From: Candidatus Poribacteria bacterium
GTDB taxonomy: Bacteria; Poribacteria; WGA-4E; WGA-3G
Assembly: GCA_022825825.1 (NCBI GenBank)
Contig: JAJDWA010000075.1
Coordinates: 1 to 64,000, forward strand
Direction: 5' to 3'
DNA length: 64,000 nt
Made by a program: the position numbers and the translations under genes. Positions 35,137 to 44,949 of the stretch are shown here, in pieces. Below the pieces are notes generated by a model. The model did no database searches. It was given only the letters and a program-made list of their open reading frames with translations, and was not told where the DNA came from. Position 1 is the first letter of the stretch; every line of letters begins with the position of its first letter.

Positions 35137-37014
35137 TTACAAAGTCCTGCTCTTAGCCGATTTAGCTTCAGCTTCAACATTTTCTATTATTTTCAACATA
35201 TTGTCTGCATCAACAAACTTTTCAATTCGCTCAAAAATATTGCCTTGAGCATTCATAAAAATAACAACAGGCAATCCACGAATCTGATACTTTTCTGTCA
35301 ATACCTTATCAGACTCGGCACTAAAATCAAGCTTGACAGTAATAAAATTTTCTAACTTATCAACGACAGCTGGATCAGAAAAAGTTTTATGATCCAGTTC
35401 GTTGCATGCACCGCACCAAGTCGCGTAAAAATCGAGCATTACTAATTTATCTTCTTGTTTTGCATTTTGTAGTGCTGCAGGTTCGTCGTAAACCCAATTC
35501 AGATGTGGGCCAGCAACAGGTTGCTGAAGTCCACCGACTATCATAAAAGCACCGAGGACCGCTATCAAAAGCCCTAAAGCCTTACGGATTTTCATTCCTG
35601 GAGAGATACCGCTAAAACGTTGTGTTAACTTACCGAGCAACAGCCCTATGAGGATAAAACCGGCAGCGATACCGAAAAATGGGAGTGAATTCTGAAGGAA
35701 ACTTTTTAACGGGGCAAAGACTTTAACATCTTTGAGGAAGTAGAGTGCCATTGTAATAATCGCTATACCAAAGATATTTTCCAAAACGTACATCCATCCA
35801 CCGGAGCGTGGTAAAGATGAGATCAAACCTGAAAATGTCCCTATGCAGATGAACAGTAATCCCATGCCGAGAGCATAAGTAAACATCAGCCAGAATCCAA
35901 GGACTGAGCTGCTTGTTGTCGCAATATATGCTAATACAGCGGCCAAGGCCGGGCCTGTACATGGCGCTGCGATGACACCCGCTACAGTTCCCATCCCGAA
36001 AGCACCAATAAATCCAGCACCCCCGACAGTATTGAGTCTGTTTTGCACCGAAGATGGAAGTTTAATCTCAAAAACACCGAACATTGATAAACCAAGGGAA
36101 ACAAGAATCAGACTGATAAACCCAATGACCCATGGATTTGCCATAATTTGTCCGAATACCGCCCCCGTTGAAGCGACCGCAACACCTAAAACTGAATAAG
36201 TCACAACAATTCCAAGGACATACACAACAGAAAGCAGAAAAGATTTGAGGATTCCTGTGGACTCATTCGCCCCGAAAATTGAAACTGTTATCGGAATTAG
36301 AGGATATACGCAAGGTGTCAAACTTGTCACAATTCCCCCAGCAAACACAAGCAGAAATGCAAGCCACAGATTTCCGCCAGACAGTGCACCTGCAATTCCA
36401 CCCTCACCGTCATCGCTATTTTCTGTCGGTGTCTCAAATGCGATATTGGTGAAAATAGCCTCATTTGTTTGTTGTGAAGTTTCTGCTACACTGACAACAT
36501 TGATTGGTATGGTAACATTTAGCGTCTCAGGTAGCAAACACTGCTCATCGTTACAAGCCTGATAATTAAGTTGCATATCCAAAGTTATAGGCTCAATTGT
36601 AGCACTTTGGAGCAAAATTGCCGGAATACCGATCGTTACAGTATCGTGATAGACAGATGCAATACCGATTGATGCGATATTAAGTGTGTCGCCTGCTGGA
36701 TAAACAATTTGACCAAAACTGATGTTTGGTATTTCGGGTAGTGTTATCGTGGTTGGAATGAGACCTTCACGAGTGGGATTTGCATTGACATGCCATCCTT
36801 CTGCTATTTTTACAACAATCGCAATTTGGAAGTCTCTTCCGGGTTGTACCTTGTCCAAAGAGATATACCCTTCAACACTTAACTTTTCGACAGGTTGATT
36901 GTCGGACAAGTCAAAATCAGGAAATTGTGCTTGTGTACAAATTGGCAAGATTGTCGTGATAAATGTAAACAGAACCAATAGTGGAAATCGTTGAAACTTG
37001 GTGTTTTTGAGCAT
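35137..37014 (-). CDS. dsbD: thiol:disulfide interchange protein DsbD
   Basis: About 625 residues from the ATG at 37014 (AAGGAA upstream, followed by a signal peptide ending CTQA). Order: N-terminal DsbD-alpha-like domain with Cys pair ACNDEQCLLPE (about 165-185); eight-helix membrane domain with SLTPCVYPLIP and AAPCTGPALAAV carrying the reactive Cys pair; C-terminal thioredoxin domain with ATWCGACNELD. DsbD moves electrons from cytoplasmic thioredoxin to periplasmic disulfides and cytochrome maturation, which suits a cell with the triheme cytochrome at 20073-20981. Confidence 0.92.
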   Translation of the reverse strand: MLKNTKFQRFPLLVLFTFITTILPICTQAQFPDFDLSDNQPVEKLSVEGYISLDKVQPGRDFQIAIVVKIAEGWHVNANPTREGLIPTTITLPEIPNISFGQIVYPAGDTLNIASIGIASVYHDTVTIGIPAILLQSATIEPITLDMQLNYQACNDEQCLLPETLNVTIPINVVSVAETSQQTNEAIFTNIAFETPTENSDDGEGGIAGALSGGNLWLAFLLVFAGGIVTSLTPCVYPLIPITVSIFGANESTGILKSFLLSVVYVLGIVVTYSVLGVAVASTGAVFGQIMANPWVIGFISLILVSLGLSMFGVFEIKLPSSVQNRLNTVGGAGFIGAFGMGTVAGVIAAPCTGPALAAVLAYIATTSSSVLGFWLMFTYALGMGLLFICIGTFSGLISSLPRSGGWMYVLENIFGIAIITMALYFLKDVKVFAPLKSFLQNSLPFFGIAAGFILIGLLLGKLTQRFSGISPGMKIRKALGLLIAVLGAFMIVGGLQQPVAGPHLNWVYDEPAALQNAKQEDKLVMLDFYATWCGACNELDHKTFSDPAVVDKLENFITVKLDFSAESDKVLTEKYQIRGLPVVIFMNAQGNIFERIEKFVDADNMLKIIENVEAEAKSAKSRTL

Positions 37015-37152
37015 ATTTATTTCCTTGACAGAAGTATTGATTAGAATAATTTTAGCGTTATTTTTCAATATTATAGCAGATTTTACAATTATCTTAGTAT
37101 TTGATTTGTAGGACGCAACCATTGGAGAATTGAATGGCTTTGGCACCGCACC

Positions 37153-38772
37153 TTACCGCGGCTCAAGCACAACACACGGAAGAATCATCTCTTCTAATGA
37201 AACACCGCCATGTTGAAAACTCCCTTGAAACATCTCTTTGTAGATGTTAAACTGTCTTTCATAAACAAAATAATAATCCTCTTTAGCAAGAATATAGTTT
37301 TTCTCTGATGCCTCGTATGGCAATCGATATACTTCTGGATTATTTATAAAATAGCCGATTTCAGGATCACACGATATCTCCTTGCCCTCTTTTACCCGGA
37401 GTCCGCTCGAAAGTTCATACTGACTTGATATTTTCGCAGCATTTTGACACAACACCGAACCGTGATCTGATGTAATTATTATAGTTATGTCCCGTTCGGC
37501 TGCAAGTTTAATTATTTCATATATTCTGGAATTGCGAAACCAAGTTTGCACAAGCGTCCGAAACGCTTCTTCATTTGGAATAAGTTGCCGAAAAAGAGCC
37601 ACGTCACTTCGTAAATGTGTCAGCATGTCAAGGAAATCAACCACTAAAGCTGCTAAACTTATATGGTTCGCGTCAGTTAACCACTGTAAGTATTGGATTT
37701 CTCCGCGGGCGTCAAAAATCTTGAAGTAATGCGATGATGGTTTTAGTGCTATCCCATGGCGCTCAAGTTGTAAATGCATCAACTCCTTCTCATAACGGTT
37801 GATACTTGTATGTTCTTCATCTGGTTCAGCATACAGAGCGGGATATCGTTCGGCCAAATCCCTTGGAAACAGACCGCTAAAAATAGCATTGCGAGCATAG
37901 TGCGTTGTAGTCGGTAATATAGAATAGTAATAGTGTTTTGTCATGTGGAAATCACGGTAAAGCAGCGGCTCAATTTTCAACCAGTGGTCTAACCGCATAC
38001 AATCCATTACAACAAATAACACTGATTTTCCCACTTGGATCTCAGGAATTACGTATTTGTAGAAAACATCCACGGATAAAGTGGGCGAGTTTTCACCTTC
38101 AAGCCACTGACTATAATTGTTTTGGATATAGTCTGCAAAGGCGGAATTAGCTTCACGTTTTTCGCTGGCATGGATTGTTCGCAATTCTTCAACGTTAGAA
38201 AGTCCGTCTAATTTAATATCCCATTCTACGAAATGGATGTAGGTATCTATCCATGCCTGCCAATCATTATCACGATAGTGATCAACCACGGTCCGCGTTT
38301 GACTGTGGTCCAAAGCGAGCTGCCTATTAAAGTTCTCTACATAAGCTTGAGGTGTATAGGCTTCTTGCAGACTGTGCTTTTCCAGTAAAAACGTGAGTGC
38401 CGAAAGCAACTGTCTCGGGTTTGTGGGCATTATCAAGACATCGTCAACACCATGAAGGCTTGCTTGTGCCATCACCTCCTGATCTCCAGCCTTTGTCAAC
38501 AGAATGATTGGGATATGGGCATCCTCTTTACGGATATGTGAAAGCAAGTCATCATTTTGTGCTGTGATTTCATAATTTAATAGGACTGCATGAAATGTAA
38601 TATCTCTTAATAAAGTGATACCCTCAACACCAGTATCTGCTAATGAAACATCGTATCCGTGGTATTCTAAAAATCGAATATAAGGCTCGAACTCAGATTT
38701 TAGGTCCGCGCTTGCAGATAGTGCTTGTAATGTGCAATCGATCCACAAAATGCCCCTTCTTATCTTTTCCAT
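37153..38772 (-). CDS. PorX-like protein: degenerate receiver plus PglZ domain
   Basis: 539 residues. Residues 1-135 align with the receiver of PorX, but key positions are lost: the opening acidic pair is ILWIDC, the phosphoacceptor site reads AVLLNYEI with Asn for Asp, and the final Lys is Met-Pro (LIMPTNP). A middle linker (150-220) leads into an alkaline-phosphatase-superfamily PglZ domain with VVMDCMRLDHW, LPTTTHYARNAIFSG, ITSDHGS and QHGGVSLEEMILP, so metal ligands appear intact. PorX controls and powers type IX secretion in Bacteroidetes. Here the input cannot be aspartate phosphorylation at the usual site. AAAAGGTG precedes the ATG. Confidence 0.85.
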   Translation of the reverse strand: MEKIRRGILWIDCTLQALSASADLKSEFEPYIRFLEYHGYDVSLADTGVEGITLLRDITFHAVLLNYEITAQNDDLLSHIRKEDAHIPIILLTKAGDQEVMAQASLHGVDDVLIMPTNPRQLLSALTFLLEKHSLQEAYTPQAYVENFNRQLALDHSQTRTVVDHYRDNDWQAWIDTYIHFVEWDIKLDGLSNVEELRTIHASEKREANSAFADYIQNNYSQWLEGENSPTLSVDVFYKYVIPEIQVGKSVLFVVMDCMRLDHWLKIEPLLYRDFHMTKHYYYSILPTTTHYARNAIFSGLFPRDLAERYPALYAEPDEEHTSINRYEKELMHLQLERHGIALKPSSHYFKIFDARGEIQYLQWLTDANHISLAALVVDFLDMLTHLRSDVALFRQLIPNEEAFRTLVQTWFRNSRIYEIIKLAAERDITIIITSDHGSVLCQNAAKISSQYELSSGLRVKEGKEISCDPEIGYFINNPEVYRLPYEASEKNYILAKEDYYFVYERQFNIYKEMFQGSFQHGGVSLEEMILPCVVLEPR

Positions 38773-38884
38773 GTCTTCACCTTTTTAATACACGGCTTGA
38801 TTTTCACGGAAGTAACCGCTGAAACATCCGATAAAAGATATTGAGACGTTAGTTCAAGAGTGATATAGGCAAGAATAGCACAGA

Positions 38885-40195
38885 TTAGATACTTGAAACA
38901 AAACGTCCAGAGTTCAGCAGCCCAGCCGCATCAAATTTCGTTTTAACCTGTTTCATTAAGTTAACTGTGCTACCTATCGGCCCCCAGACATCAACCTGTC
39001 GTTTGAGTTCAGGTGGTGCTATCTCTATGATAAGGTTGCCTCCCAAATCTATAGCACGTTGACGTAGTTTCGTTAGTGTATCTGCAAGCTGTTGAAAATC
39101 GGTGTTAGAATTTATAGGAATTTTGAGATATAGCACACCGTTTCCTAACAGTACCATCATTTGACAAGCTTCTTCAAGTGCATGTTCAACAAATTCTGCA
39201 ATATCTGTACGTTTTAGATTAACTTTCACAAGCACGGTATCGGAAGCATTATCAACCGCTGGAAACTCCTGAATAGCATGAGTGATATGGTTTTTCGATT
39301 CCTCTCCAATTGTTTGCACACCTAAAGCACCACTTTGTTCCACAAGTGTTTGGACTGAGTTGAGTTGCCATGCCACAGTTTCAGGATCCCCAGCAAATCC
39401 AACTGTGAGTGTCGGTTTCTTCTCCTGAAACTGATTGATAGGAACATTTACGAACAGATTTACGAAAGATGGCAATGCCTGTGAACGGACAACACTTAAT
39501 CCAGTGTTAACTGCATCTTGAATGGTCTGGAACTGTGCAGCGAATATCGCCTGATGTACAGGTAGCGGTGCCAATTTAAGAGTTACTTCAGTAATAATAC
39601 CGAGTGTTCCGAAAGCACCGATATATAGTTTATTGAGGTCGTATCCTGCGACATTCTTAACGACTTTCCCACCACTTTTGACAACTGTGCCGCTGGCATG
39701 CACGACGTGCATGCCTAAAACCAAATTTCGCGCTGTCCCATATTGAAGCCGTAGCGGACCACTGGCATTTGTGGCAACAATTCCACCAATAGTACACCGG
39801 TCTGCATAAGGCGGATTTAGCGGAAGAAACTGCCGATGTTTCGCTAAATCAGTTTGTAGGTCAGCCAAGCGAATGCCTGCTTCTACAGTCACCGTCAAAT
39901 CTGCCGGTTCGTATTCCACCACTTTATTCAGCCGAGTCATTACCAACACAATATCCGTTTTCTCTGCTAAATTGCCAATTCCGAGTTTTGTCCCTGCACC
40001 TGCAGGCAATACTGAATAATTGTGTTTTGAGGCAAAGCGAAGAACATTTTGTACTTCTTGGACAGATGTAGGCAGGACAACTACTTTCGGGGTAATACCA
40101 TCGTAAATGTAGTTAGAAACATGTTCCTCTGACAGTATACCAGACTCACCTACAATATGTTTAAGTTGATCATGCAACGAATCTGAAGTTTCCAT
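38885..40195 (-). CDS. glcE: FAD-binding oxidase, GlcE type
   Basis: 436 residues. FAD-linked oxidase (VAO/PCMH) N-terminal domain: VVLPTSVQEVQNVLRFASKH, VLPAGAGTKLGIGN, CTIGGIVATNASGP, AYGTARNLVLGMHVV-like segment and VAGYDLNKLYIGAFGTLGIITEVTLKL. The size and domain match the GlcE subunit of glycolate oxidase. GlcD and GlcF are not adjacent, so the complex partners must lie elsewhere, or it acts on another 2-hydroxyacid. Confidence 0.85.
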   Translation of the reverse strand: METSDSLHDQLKHIVGESGILSEEHVSNYIYDGITPKVVVLPTSVQEVQNVLRFASKHNYSVLPAGAGTKLGIGNLAEKTDIVLVMTRLNKVVEYEPADLTVTVEAGIRLADLQTDLAKHRQFLPLNPPYADRCTIGGIVATNASGPLRLQYGTARNLVLGMHVVHASGTVVKSGGKVVKNVAGYDLNKLYIGAFGTLGIITEVTLKLAPLPVHQAIFAAQFQTIQDAVNTGLSVVRSQALPSFVNLFVNVPINQFQEKKPTLTVGFAGDPETVAWQLNSVQTLVEQSGALGVQTIGEESKNHITHAIQEFPAVDNASDTVLVKVNLKRTDIAEFVEHALEEACQMMVLLGNGVLYLKIPINSNTDFQQLADTLTKLRQRAIDLGGNLIIEIAPPELKRQVDVWGPIGSTVNLMKQVKTKFDAAGLLNSGRFVSSI

Positions 40196-40256
40196 GGACT
40201 TCTCATTTCCTTGCGAAAGTTATATTAACGTGAGTTTGATAAATCATATTTTTGAA

Positions 40257-40325
40257 TTCGGTGCGGTTAGGAAACCGCCAAATCAACGGTATGAATGCTA
40301 TATAGCATTCCCCGCCTACCAGGTC
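40257..40325. repeat. composite palindromic repeat
   Basis: Three parts in order: gtgcggttaggaaaccgcc (core of the dispersed family, 40261-40279), aaatcaacggtatgaatgct (40280-40299, identical to 19895-19914), and the tail cctacc near 40316. gaatgctatatagcattc (40293-40310) is a perfect 18-base palindrome. It suggests that the second repeat inserted into a copy of the first. Confidence 0.75.
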
Positions 40326-40414
40326 TATGAAAATAATATTTTAGACGAAATGAAGTTCATATACCTATTATCAAACTAACGTTATAAAAGGTTTTAATGC
40401 GAAAAATCAAACAT

Positions 40415-41863
40415 TTATTTTTTTTCTTCTTCCGGATAGTCAATTGCCCACTTACCTTTGCCATCTTCTGTAGGCGGCTCTTGCCATAGCGCGAGGAAAT
40501 TCTCCGGCGCATTATGTTCCAAAAGATGTGCCATAAAGAGTTGATGCAATTCGGTGACAAGTGCAGCATTATCCTCCGCAAGATTATTGGTCGCCATCGG
40601 GTCAACTGTCAGATCAAACAACTCAGGTGTACCATATTCACCAACAGGAGCGTATCCCCAACGTTCGGTGGCGAGAAACGGTGTTGTCGCGCGGCGTGGT
40701 ACAGTACCATTGCGCGAACCGATATGAGTTCCTGTAACCGCATATTCTCTGTGCTGAGAATCACCACTAAGGAGCGCATCTGCAAAAGAGCGTCCCTCAA
40801 AAGGCTTCCGTGGATCAAGTGTAACACCTGCTAAATCACACAATGTAGGTAGAATATCCATCGGTTGCGCAATCAGATCAAGACGTTGTCCTTGCGGCAC
40901 ATCGCCACCAGCAATTAAGAACATCTCATGGTTAATCTCAGGATAGGTTGGCCAATAACGCGGGTCTTCTGAGTCAATATTTGATTTCCCTGTCCTTTCG
41001 TGTTCACCGATAGACATGCCATGATCAGACATTACAACAACAAGCGTATCATCCCAAAGTTCAAGATCATCTACTTTTTGGATAATTTGTCCGATGTGTC
41101 GATCCACGAGTTCCGATTCGCCAGCGTAATGTGCCCATAGGTTGTGCAACTCCGCATCTGTATAAATAGATGACCGGCCATAATTCGGATGGAGCATTGG
41201 CGGTCCGGAATAGGTTGGATCGTAACGTTTGACAATATATTCAGGTGGATCCCACGGTTCGTGCGGATCAAAAAAATCAACCCAAAGGAAGAAGGGCCCT
41301 GAGTGATGGTTCTCCTCTAAAAATCGGATTGCGGTTTGCGATGTTCTGCCAGAAAACGTCTCTGTCTCGTATTGGTAGTATCTGTTTGTCCAACGGTGTG
41401 TATTAGGCAAGGTGTTCCCTCGGAACGAAGGATTTGGACGCGTTTTTTCATCTGGCATAATCGTCTGTATTTCGTCATTCAGATGAAGCAGCGGTTTGTC
41501 CCCCTCTTGCCCACGATGTTGGAAGGCAGCCTGAAATCCTTGCTGGAATCGTGCGTTGAATAGATGCGGACAATCGCAAATCAGCTGCGTGGCATATCCT
41601 TGCCCACCTAAAAGTTGTGCGATATGGTTTGGGCCGCTCTGATCAATCGGCTGCCACCCGTAGTGGGGCCATCCCAGGGTGCCAGTAGCAACATCAGTGC
41701 GGTGCGGAATTGTGGGAAAACTGCTCATATAGAATTTGTCTATGGCAGTTGCGCGTTCCGCCTCAAATTTATCAAGCATCGGTGTGCGAATAGGTTTTTC
41801 TGCCCGTTCACCGAGGTTGTCATAGCGAAATGTGTCGGTAATTAATAACACGATATTTTTCAT
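40415..41863 (-). CDS. sulfatase-superfamily hydrolase with Thr at the formylglycine position
   Basis: 482 residues. The alkaline phosphatase/sulfatase fold is clear: NIVLLITDTFRYDN with a metal Asp at the start, DFFDPHEPWDPP, VVVMSDHGMSIGEH with the second metal site, and DLTVDPMATNNLAED near the end. The catalytic motif, C/S-x-P-x-R in sulfatases, reads TIPHRTDVATG, with Thr at the nucleophile site. Thr cannot be converted to formylglycine, so phosphatase or phosphodiesterase chemistry is likelier than sulfate ester cleavage. Confidence 0.85.
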   Translation of the reverse strand: MKNIVLLITDTFRYDNLGERAEKPIRTPMLDKFEAERATAIDKFYMSSFPTIPHRTDVATGTLGWPHYGWQPIDQSGPNHIAQLLGGQGYATQLICDCPHLFNARFQQGFQAAFQHRGQEGDKPLLHLNDEIQTIMPDEKTRPNPSFRGNTLPNTHRWTNRYYQYETETFSGRTSQTAIRFLEENHHSGPFFLWVDFFDPHEPWDPPEYIVKRYDPTYSGPPMLHPNYGRSSIYTDAELHNLWAHYAGESELVDRHIGQIIQKVDDLELWDDTLVVVMSDHGMSIGEHERTGKSNIDSEDPRYWPTYPEINHEMFLIAGGDVPQGQRLDLIAQPMDILPTLCDLAGVTLDPRKPFEGRSFADALLSGDSQHREYAVTGTHIGSRNGTVPRRATTPFLATERWGYAPVGEYGTPELFDLTVDPMATNNLAEDNAALVTELHQLFMAHLLEHNAPENFLALWQEPPTEDGKGKWAIDYPEEEKK

Positions 41864-41889
41864 ATTTTATCCTTTATTCATTTTTATCT

Positions 41890-42816
41890 TCAAACCTCTT
41901 GTCGTGATGTTCTTAATAACAGGACTGTAATCAATAGTAACGGTAAAATAATAGAGATAGAAATAACAAAAGAAACTTGCGCCCCCATTAAACACGGAAA
42001 AAAGAGAATAGAACCAATCATTGATCCTTTTAAGGCAAAATAACCGTTTTTCTCGTTCGGTTGGAGATAGAGCGGGATCCGGGTAGCAACAGCAGCAACC
42101 AACCCCAGAATTACCCAGACAGCATAAGATTTTTGGGCAAGCGGTTCTTCCAACCACAACGGTAAAAGTGCAATGATAAATGCTAAAATCGTTGCGGCAG
42201 CAGACAAAAACAGTGCCGGACGAATACCGAGTTGCACAGGTGTTGTTGTGATACCGTGCTGTTTGTCACGCGAAATATCTTTAAACGTAGTTGTAATATG
42301 CGTGCCTAAATCGTAGAGCGTTGTAGCCCCAAACGCATACCACACTAATCGTGGGACACTATCACTTACGACCAACGCACCGAAGACGTTCAGCAGTCCA
42401 ATTCCCAAAGGCAGTGTCAAACTTCCTAAAATTCCTTTTGTTTTGAAAAACGCGTTATAGAGGTGCGAAATTGCGACTAACCCCATTACCAACAAACCCG
42501 CTTTTACGTTTAGTAGAAATCCGCTGACGACACAGAGCGCATAGATAATGCTTGCTGGGACGAGTGCTTGCTTAGGTGTTAGGCGATTTGAAGGTAGAGG
42601 TCGCTCAGGATTCGTTTGGGCATCTGTCTCGCGGTGAAAATAGTCATTTTTTATCATACCCGCAAAGTAGCCGAACATAGCTATAGTAAGTGCCGCCACA
42701 ACACGCCACGTCAATTTCCCCTCGCTCGCAATGAGCGCACCCGGAAGTGTCGCGACAATTGGAATTGCAAAAAGCGGATAGCGGATGAGTTCAAGATACG
42801 CTTTGATACGACTCAT
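41890..42816 (-). CDS. UbiA-family prenyltransferase
   Basis: 308 residues with about eight membrane helices. The first Asp-rich motif is NDYFHRETDAQTNPERPLPSNRLTPKQA near residue 58, and the second appears as DISRDKQHGITTTPVQLG near residue 185. Such enzymes attach a prenyl chain to an aromatic or other acceptor in quinone, heme or chlorophyll-type pathways. The acceptor is not shown by context: a beta-helix lipoprotein lies 5 bases upstream and the sulfatase-like gene 26 bases downstream, all on one strand. Confidence 0.88.
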   Translation of the reverse strand: MSRIKAYLELIRYPLFAIPIVATLPGALIASEGKLTWRVVAALTIAMFGYFAGMIKNDYFHRETDAQTNPERPLPSNRLTPKQALVPASIIYALCVVSGFLLNVKAGLLVMGLVAISHLYNAFFKTKGILGSLTLPLGIGLLNVFGALVVSDSVPRLVWYAFGATTLYDLGTHITTTFKDISRDKQHGITTTPVQLGIRPALFLSAAATILAFIIALLPLWLEEPLAQKSYAVWVILGLVAAVATRIPLYLQPNEKNGYFALKGSMIGSILFFPCLMGAQVSFVISISIILPLLLITVLLLRTSRQEV

Positions 42817-42821
42817 GATGA

Positions 42822-43877
42822 CTAAAAATTATCGCTCGGCACACCAGCCTCTGAAACTGGTGAGTTTCTTGGGTCAAAAACTTCATCAACGCCATAAAAC
42901 TGATCGCTCTGCGTTCCGATGCTTAGTTCTGTAACATTGGGGCCTACCTGTTTATTTCCACTAATATAATTGTCTCGGAGTCTGCCACCATCGTAAACTG
43001 CCCAGCCACTGTTCAACGTAATATTGTTAGATATGATCTCAGGAGAGGATGTAGAGTAGCAGATGATAGCGTATTCGTAGTTTGATCGGATATTGTTATG
43101 TTGAATACGTGGACGTGAATCATCTTCACATACCAGCCCATATCGGTTAGCATTGAATTCGTTATATTCTACTTCAGGCGCGGCAGTGCCGCGAAATTGC
43201 GCACCACTCCCATTTCTGTTGAACTCATTAGCAGAGATAGTTGGGTTCGTATTATCGCAAAGCACACCGATTTTGTTCTCACTAAAAAGACACCTTTCAA
43301 TTTGGACAGAATCTGTTCCGCAAAAAATAGCGGTAGTGGCATGCTGGATACGACAATACGTAAGTCGGCTATTTGGACTCCCAGCTTCAATTTTGATACC
43401 CAGCCAATCTCCTGCTTCTGGAGGTGCTGCGGTAATTGCTTGAGTCGAAGATTCGGTTGGTATCGTAACTTGCTGTTTTATCATATCTCTTGTTAACGTT
43501 TGTGCCATTGCGCTCTTTGGATCTGTTTCAGTTTTCGCTACTGATTGTTTGCCTAAAGAGCCAAAGACTATCATCCGGTCAGGAGCACCTTCTGCATAGA
43601 GTTCACCATGCACAATGAGTTCACTGGGACTGTCTGCTGGTTCAAAACCAACAATCGTCCCCGCACGTATCGTTAACGTTATGCCTTCTGGAACAATAAC
43701 AGTGCCTGTAACGTAGATGCGTCCGTCCCAAACTTCATTCTGCGTTAACTCACCAGATTTTTCAATGATTCCTGAGGCAGAACCGCCCGTGTCAAAATTA
43801 AGAGCACATCCTTGACTCCCAAGATAGAAAACTGTTAAGAAAATGATGAAGATAATGTTTATTATTGTATTTTTCAT
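42822..43877 (-). CDS. right-handed beta-helix lipoprotein
   Basis: 351 residues. A lipoprotein signal ends in YLGSQGC (Cys near residue 28). Short repeats of about 23 residues follow in the pattern of NosD/pectate-lyase-like helices: SVQIERCLFSENKIGVLCDN, NPTISANEFNRNGSGAQF, PEVEYNEFNANRYGLVCED, PRIQHNNIRSNYEYAIICYS. The probable role is carbohydrate binding or cleavage on the outer surface, inferred from fold only; no catalytic motif is recognised. Confidence 0.82.
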   Translation of the reverse strand: MKNTIINIIFIIFLTVFYLGSQGCALNFDTGGSASGIIEKSGELTQNEVWDGRIYVTGTVIVPEGITLTIRAGTIVGFEPADSPSELIVHGELYAEGAPDRMIVFGSLGKQSVAKTETDPKSAMAQTLTRDMIKQQVTIPTESSTQAITAAPPEAGDWLGIKIEAGSPNSRLTYCRIQHATTAIFCGTDSVQIERCLFSENKIGVLCDNTNPTISANEFNRNGSGAQFRGTAAPEVEYNEFNANRYGLVCEDDSRPRIQHNNIRSNYEYAIICYSTSSPEIISNNITLNSGWAVYDGGRLRDNYISGNKQVGPNVTELSIGTQSDQFYGVDEVFDPRNSPVSEAGVPSDNF

Positions 43878-43975
43878 AACATGGTTTTAACATAGATTCA
43901 AGTTTATGTCAAGACTATGAAGATTAATTTTTTAAATCGGTCCTTTGCTTGTTCGCACGAGGTAGCTGTCCCCCT

Positions 43976-44003
43976 TGCTGGCGAGGTTTCCTAACCTCAC
44001 CAA
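43976..44003. repeat. dispersed palindromic repeat
   Basis: ggcgaggtttcctaacctca from 43980 repeats the family core ggtttcctaacc with flanking arms gcgagg/cctcac. It lies in the 265-base gap between the beta-helix lipoprotein and the CPBP gene, where no gene is seen. Confidence 0.75.
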
Positions 44004-44142
44004 ATGACTGATTTATTATCTTAAACCAGAGAGCATTCAATTTTCAATAATTTCTTCAAAGGGTTCTTCCTGTCCGAGCAACCTCCTGGTCACGACCGTG
44101 TCTAAATATTAGGAAAAACCCAACAATTGAATGGCTCTGATC

Positions 44143-44871
44143 TTAAACTTGTGAAATAATGACACAGACTGTATCCATCGTCATAGCAACAAGCCAGTGA
44201 ATCGCCGCACCATAAACAAAAGAACGGGTTTCTAATGCAAGCACACCAAGCAAAACACCTGCAATAATTGAACCAAGTGCTTCTGGTAACGGCTTAGAAA
44301 AATGCATCACTGCGAACGGAATAGTCTGTATTAAGATGCTATAGTTTCCAAATCTTTTCTCCAATCCAAAGAGCATAAACCCGCGGAAGAAGAATTCCCA
44401 CGAAAACATGTAAACACCGTAGGCGAGTTGATAGGGTAGAAACGCCATCCAACTGTTTGCGACTACCTTGCATAACGGATACTTTTTTAGAAAAGGAGGA
44501 TACACTTTGACTGATAAGATAACTACGGGTATCATCAAAACCCATGCCGCTAATGTTGCACTCCACCCAAGTTTTTGCTTTCCGAAGCGAATTCCGTAAT
44601 CGGTTAGGGGTTGTTTCGTGCCGAATATTGCAACGATGACAGGAATCAGAAACAACGTCAGGGCAGTTGAGAGAAACCAGTAATAGTATGGATGGCTTTG
44701 TGCTAACGGCAGATTATCAAAATACGCTGCTAAATGCGTGCTAAAAATTCTTGTTCGACTATATTTTCTATGCAACGTTAGCAGCACGGCAGAAGCGATC
44801 AAAATTACCGTTGTTTGACGTTCCCAACCTTGCAAATATCTTGCTTTTAACGCTTGGAGATATGATTTCAC
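44143..44871 (-). CDS. CPBP-family intramembrane metalloprotease
   Basis: 242 residues, seven or eight membrane helices. The family motif is SWEFFFRGFML near residue 155 (E-x3-R) followed by PFAVMHFSKP with the His and a further His in GAAIHWLVAMTMD. The usual first Glu of EExxxR is Trp here, though many family members vary so. The start is a GTG with AGGG 7 bases upstream. CPBP proteases include prenyl-protein and bacteriocin self-immunity peptidases; no bacteriocin is visible nearby. Confidence 0.83.
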   Translation of the reverse strand: MKSYLQALKARYLQGWERQTTVILIASAVLLTLHRKYSRTRIFSTHLAAYFDNLPLAQSHPYYYWFLSTALTLFLIPVIVAIFGTKQPLTDYGIRFGKQKLGWSATLAAWVLMIPVVILSVKVYPPFLKKYPLCKVVANSWMAFLPYQLAYGVYMFSWEFFFRGFMLFGLEKRFGNYSILIQTIPFAVMHFSKPLPEALGSIIAGVLLGVLALETRSFVYGAAIHWLVAMTMDTVCVIISQV

Positions 44872-44949
44872 CTTGACACCCTATCCGTTTTGATGTATTA
44901 TACCGTGACAAGAAGAAAATAGCAATTGATAGAATAAAAGAAGTTCAAA

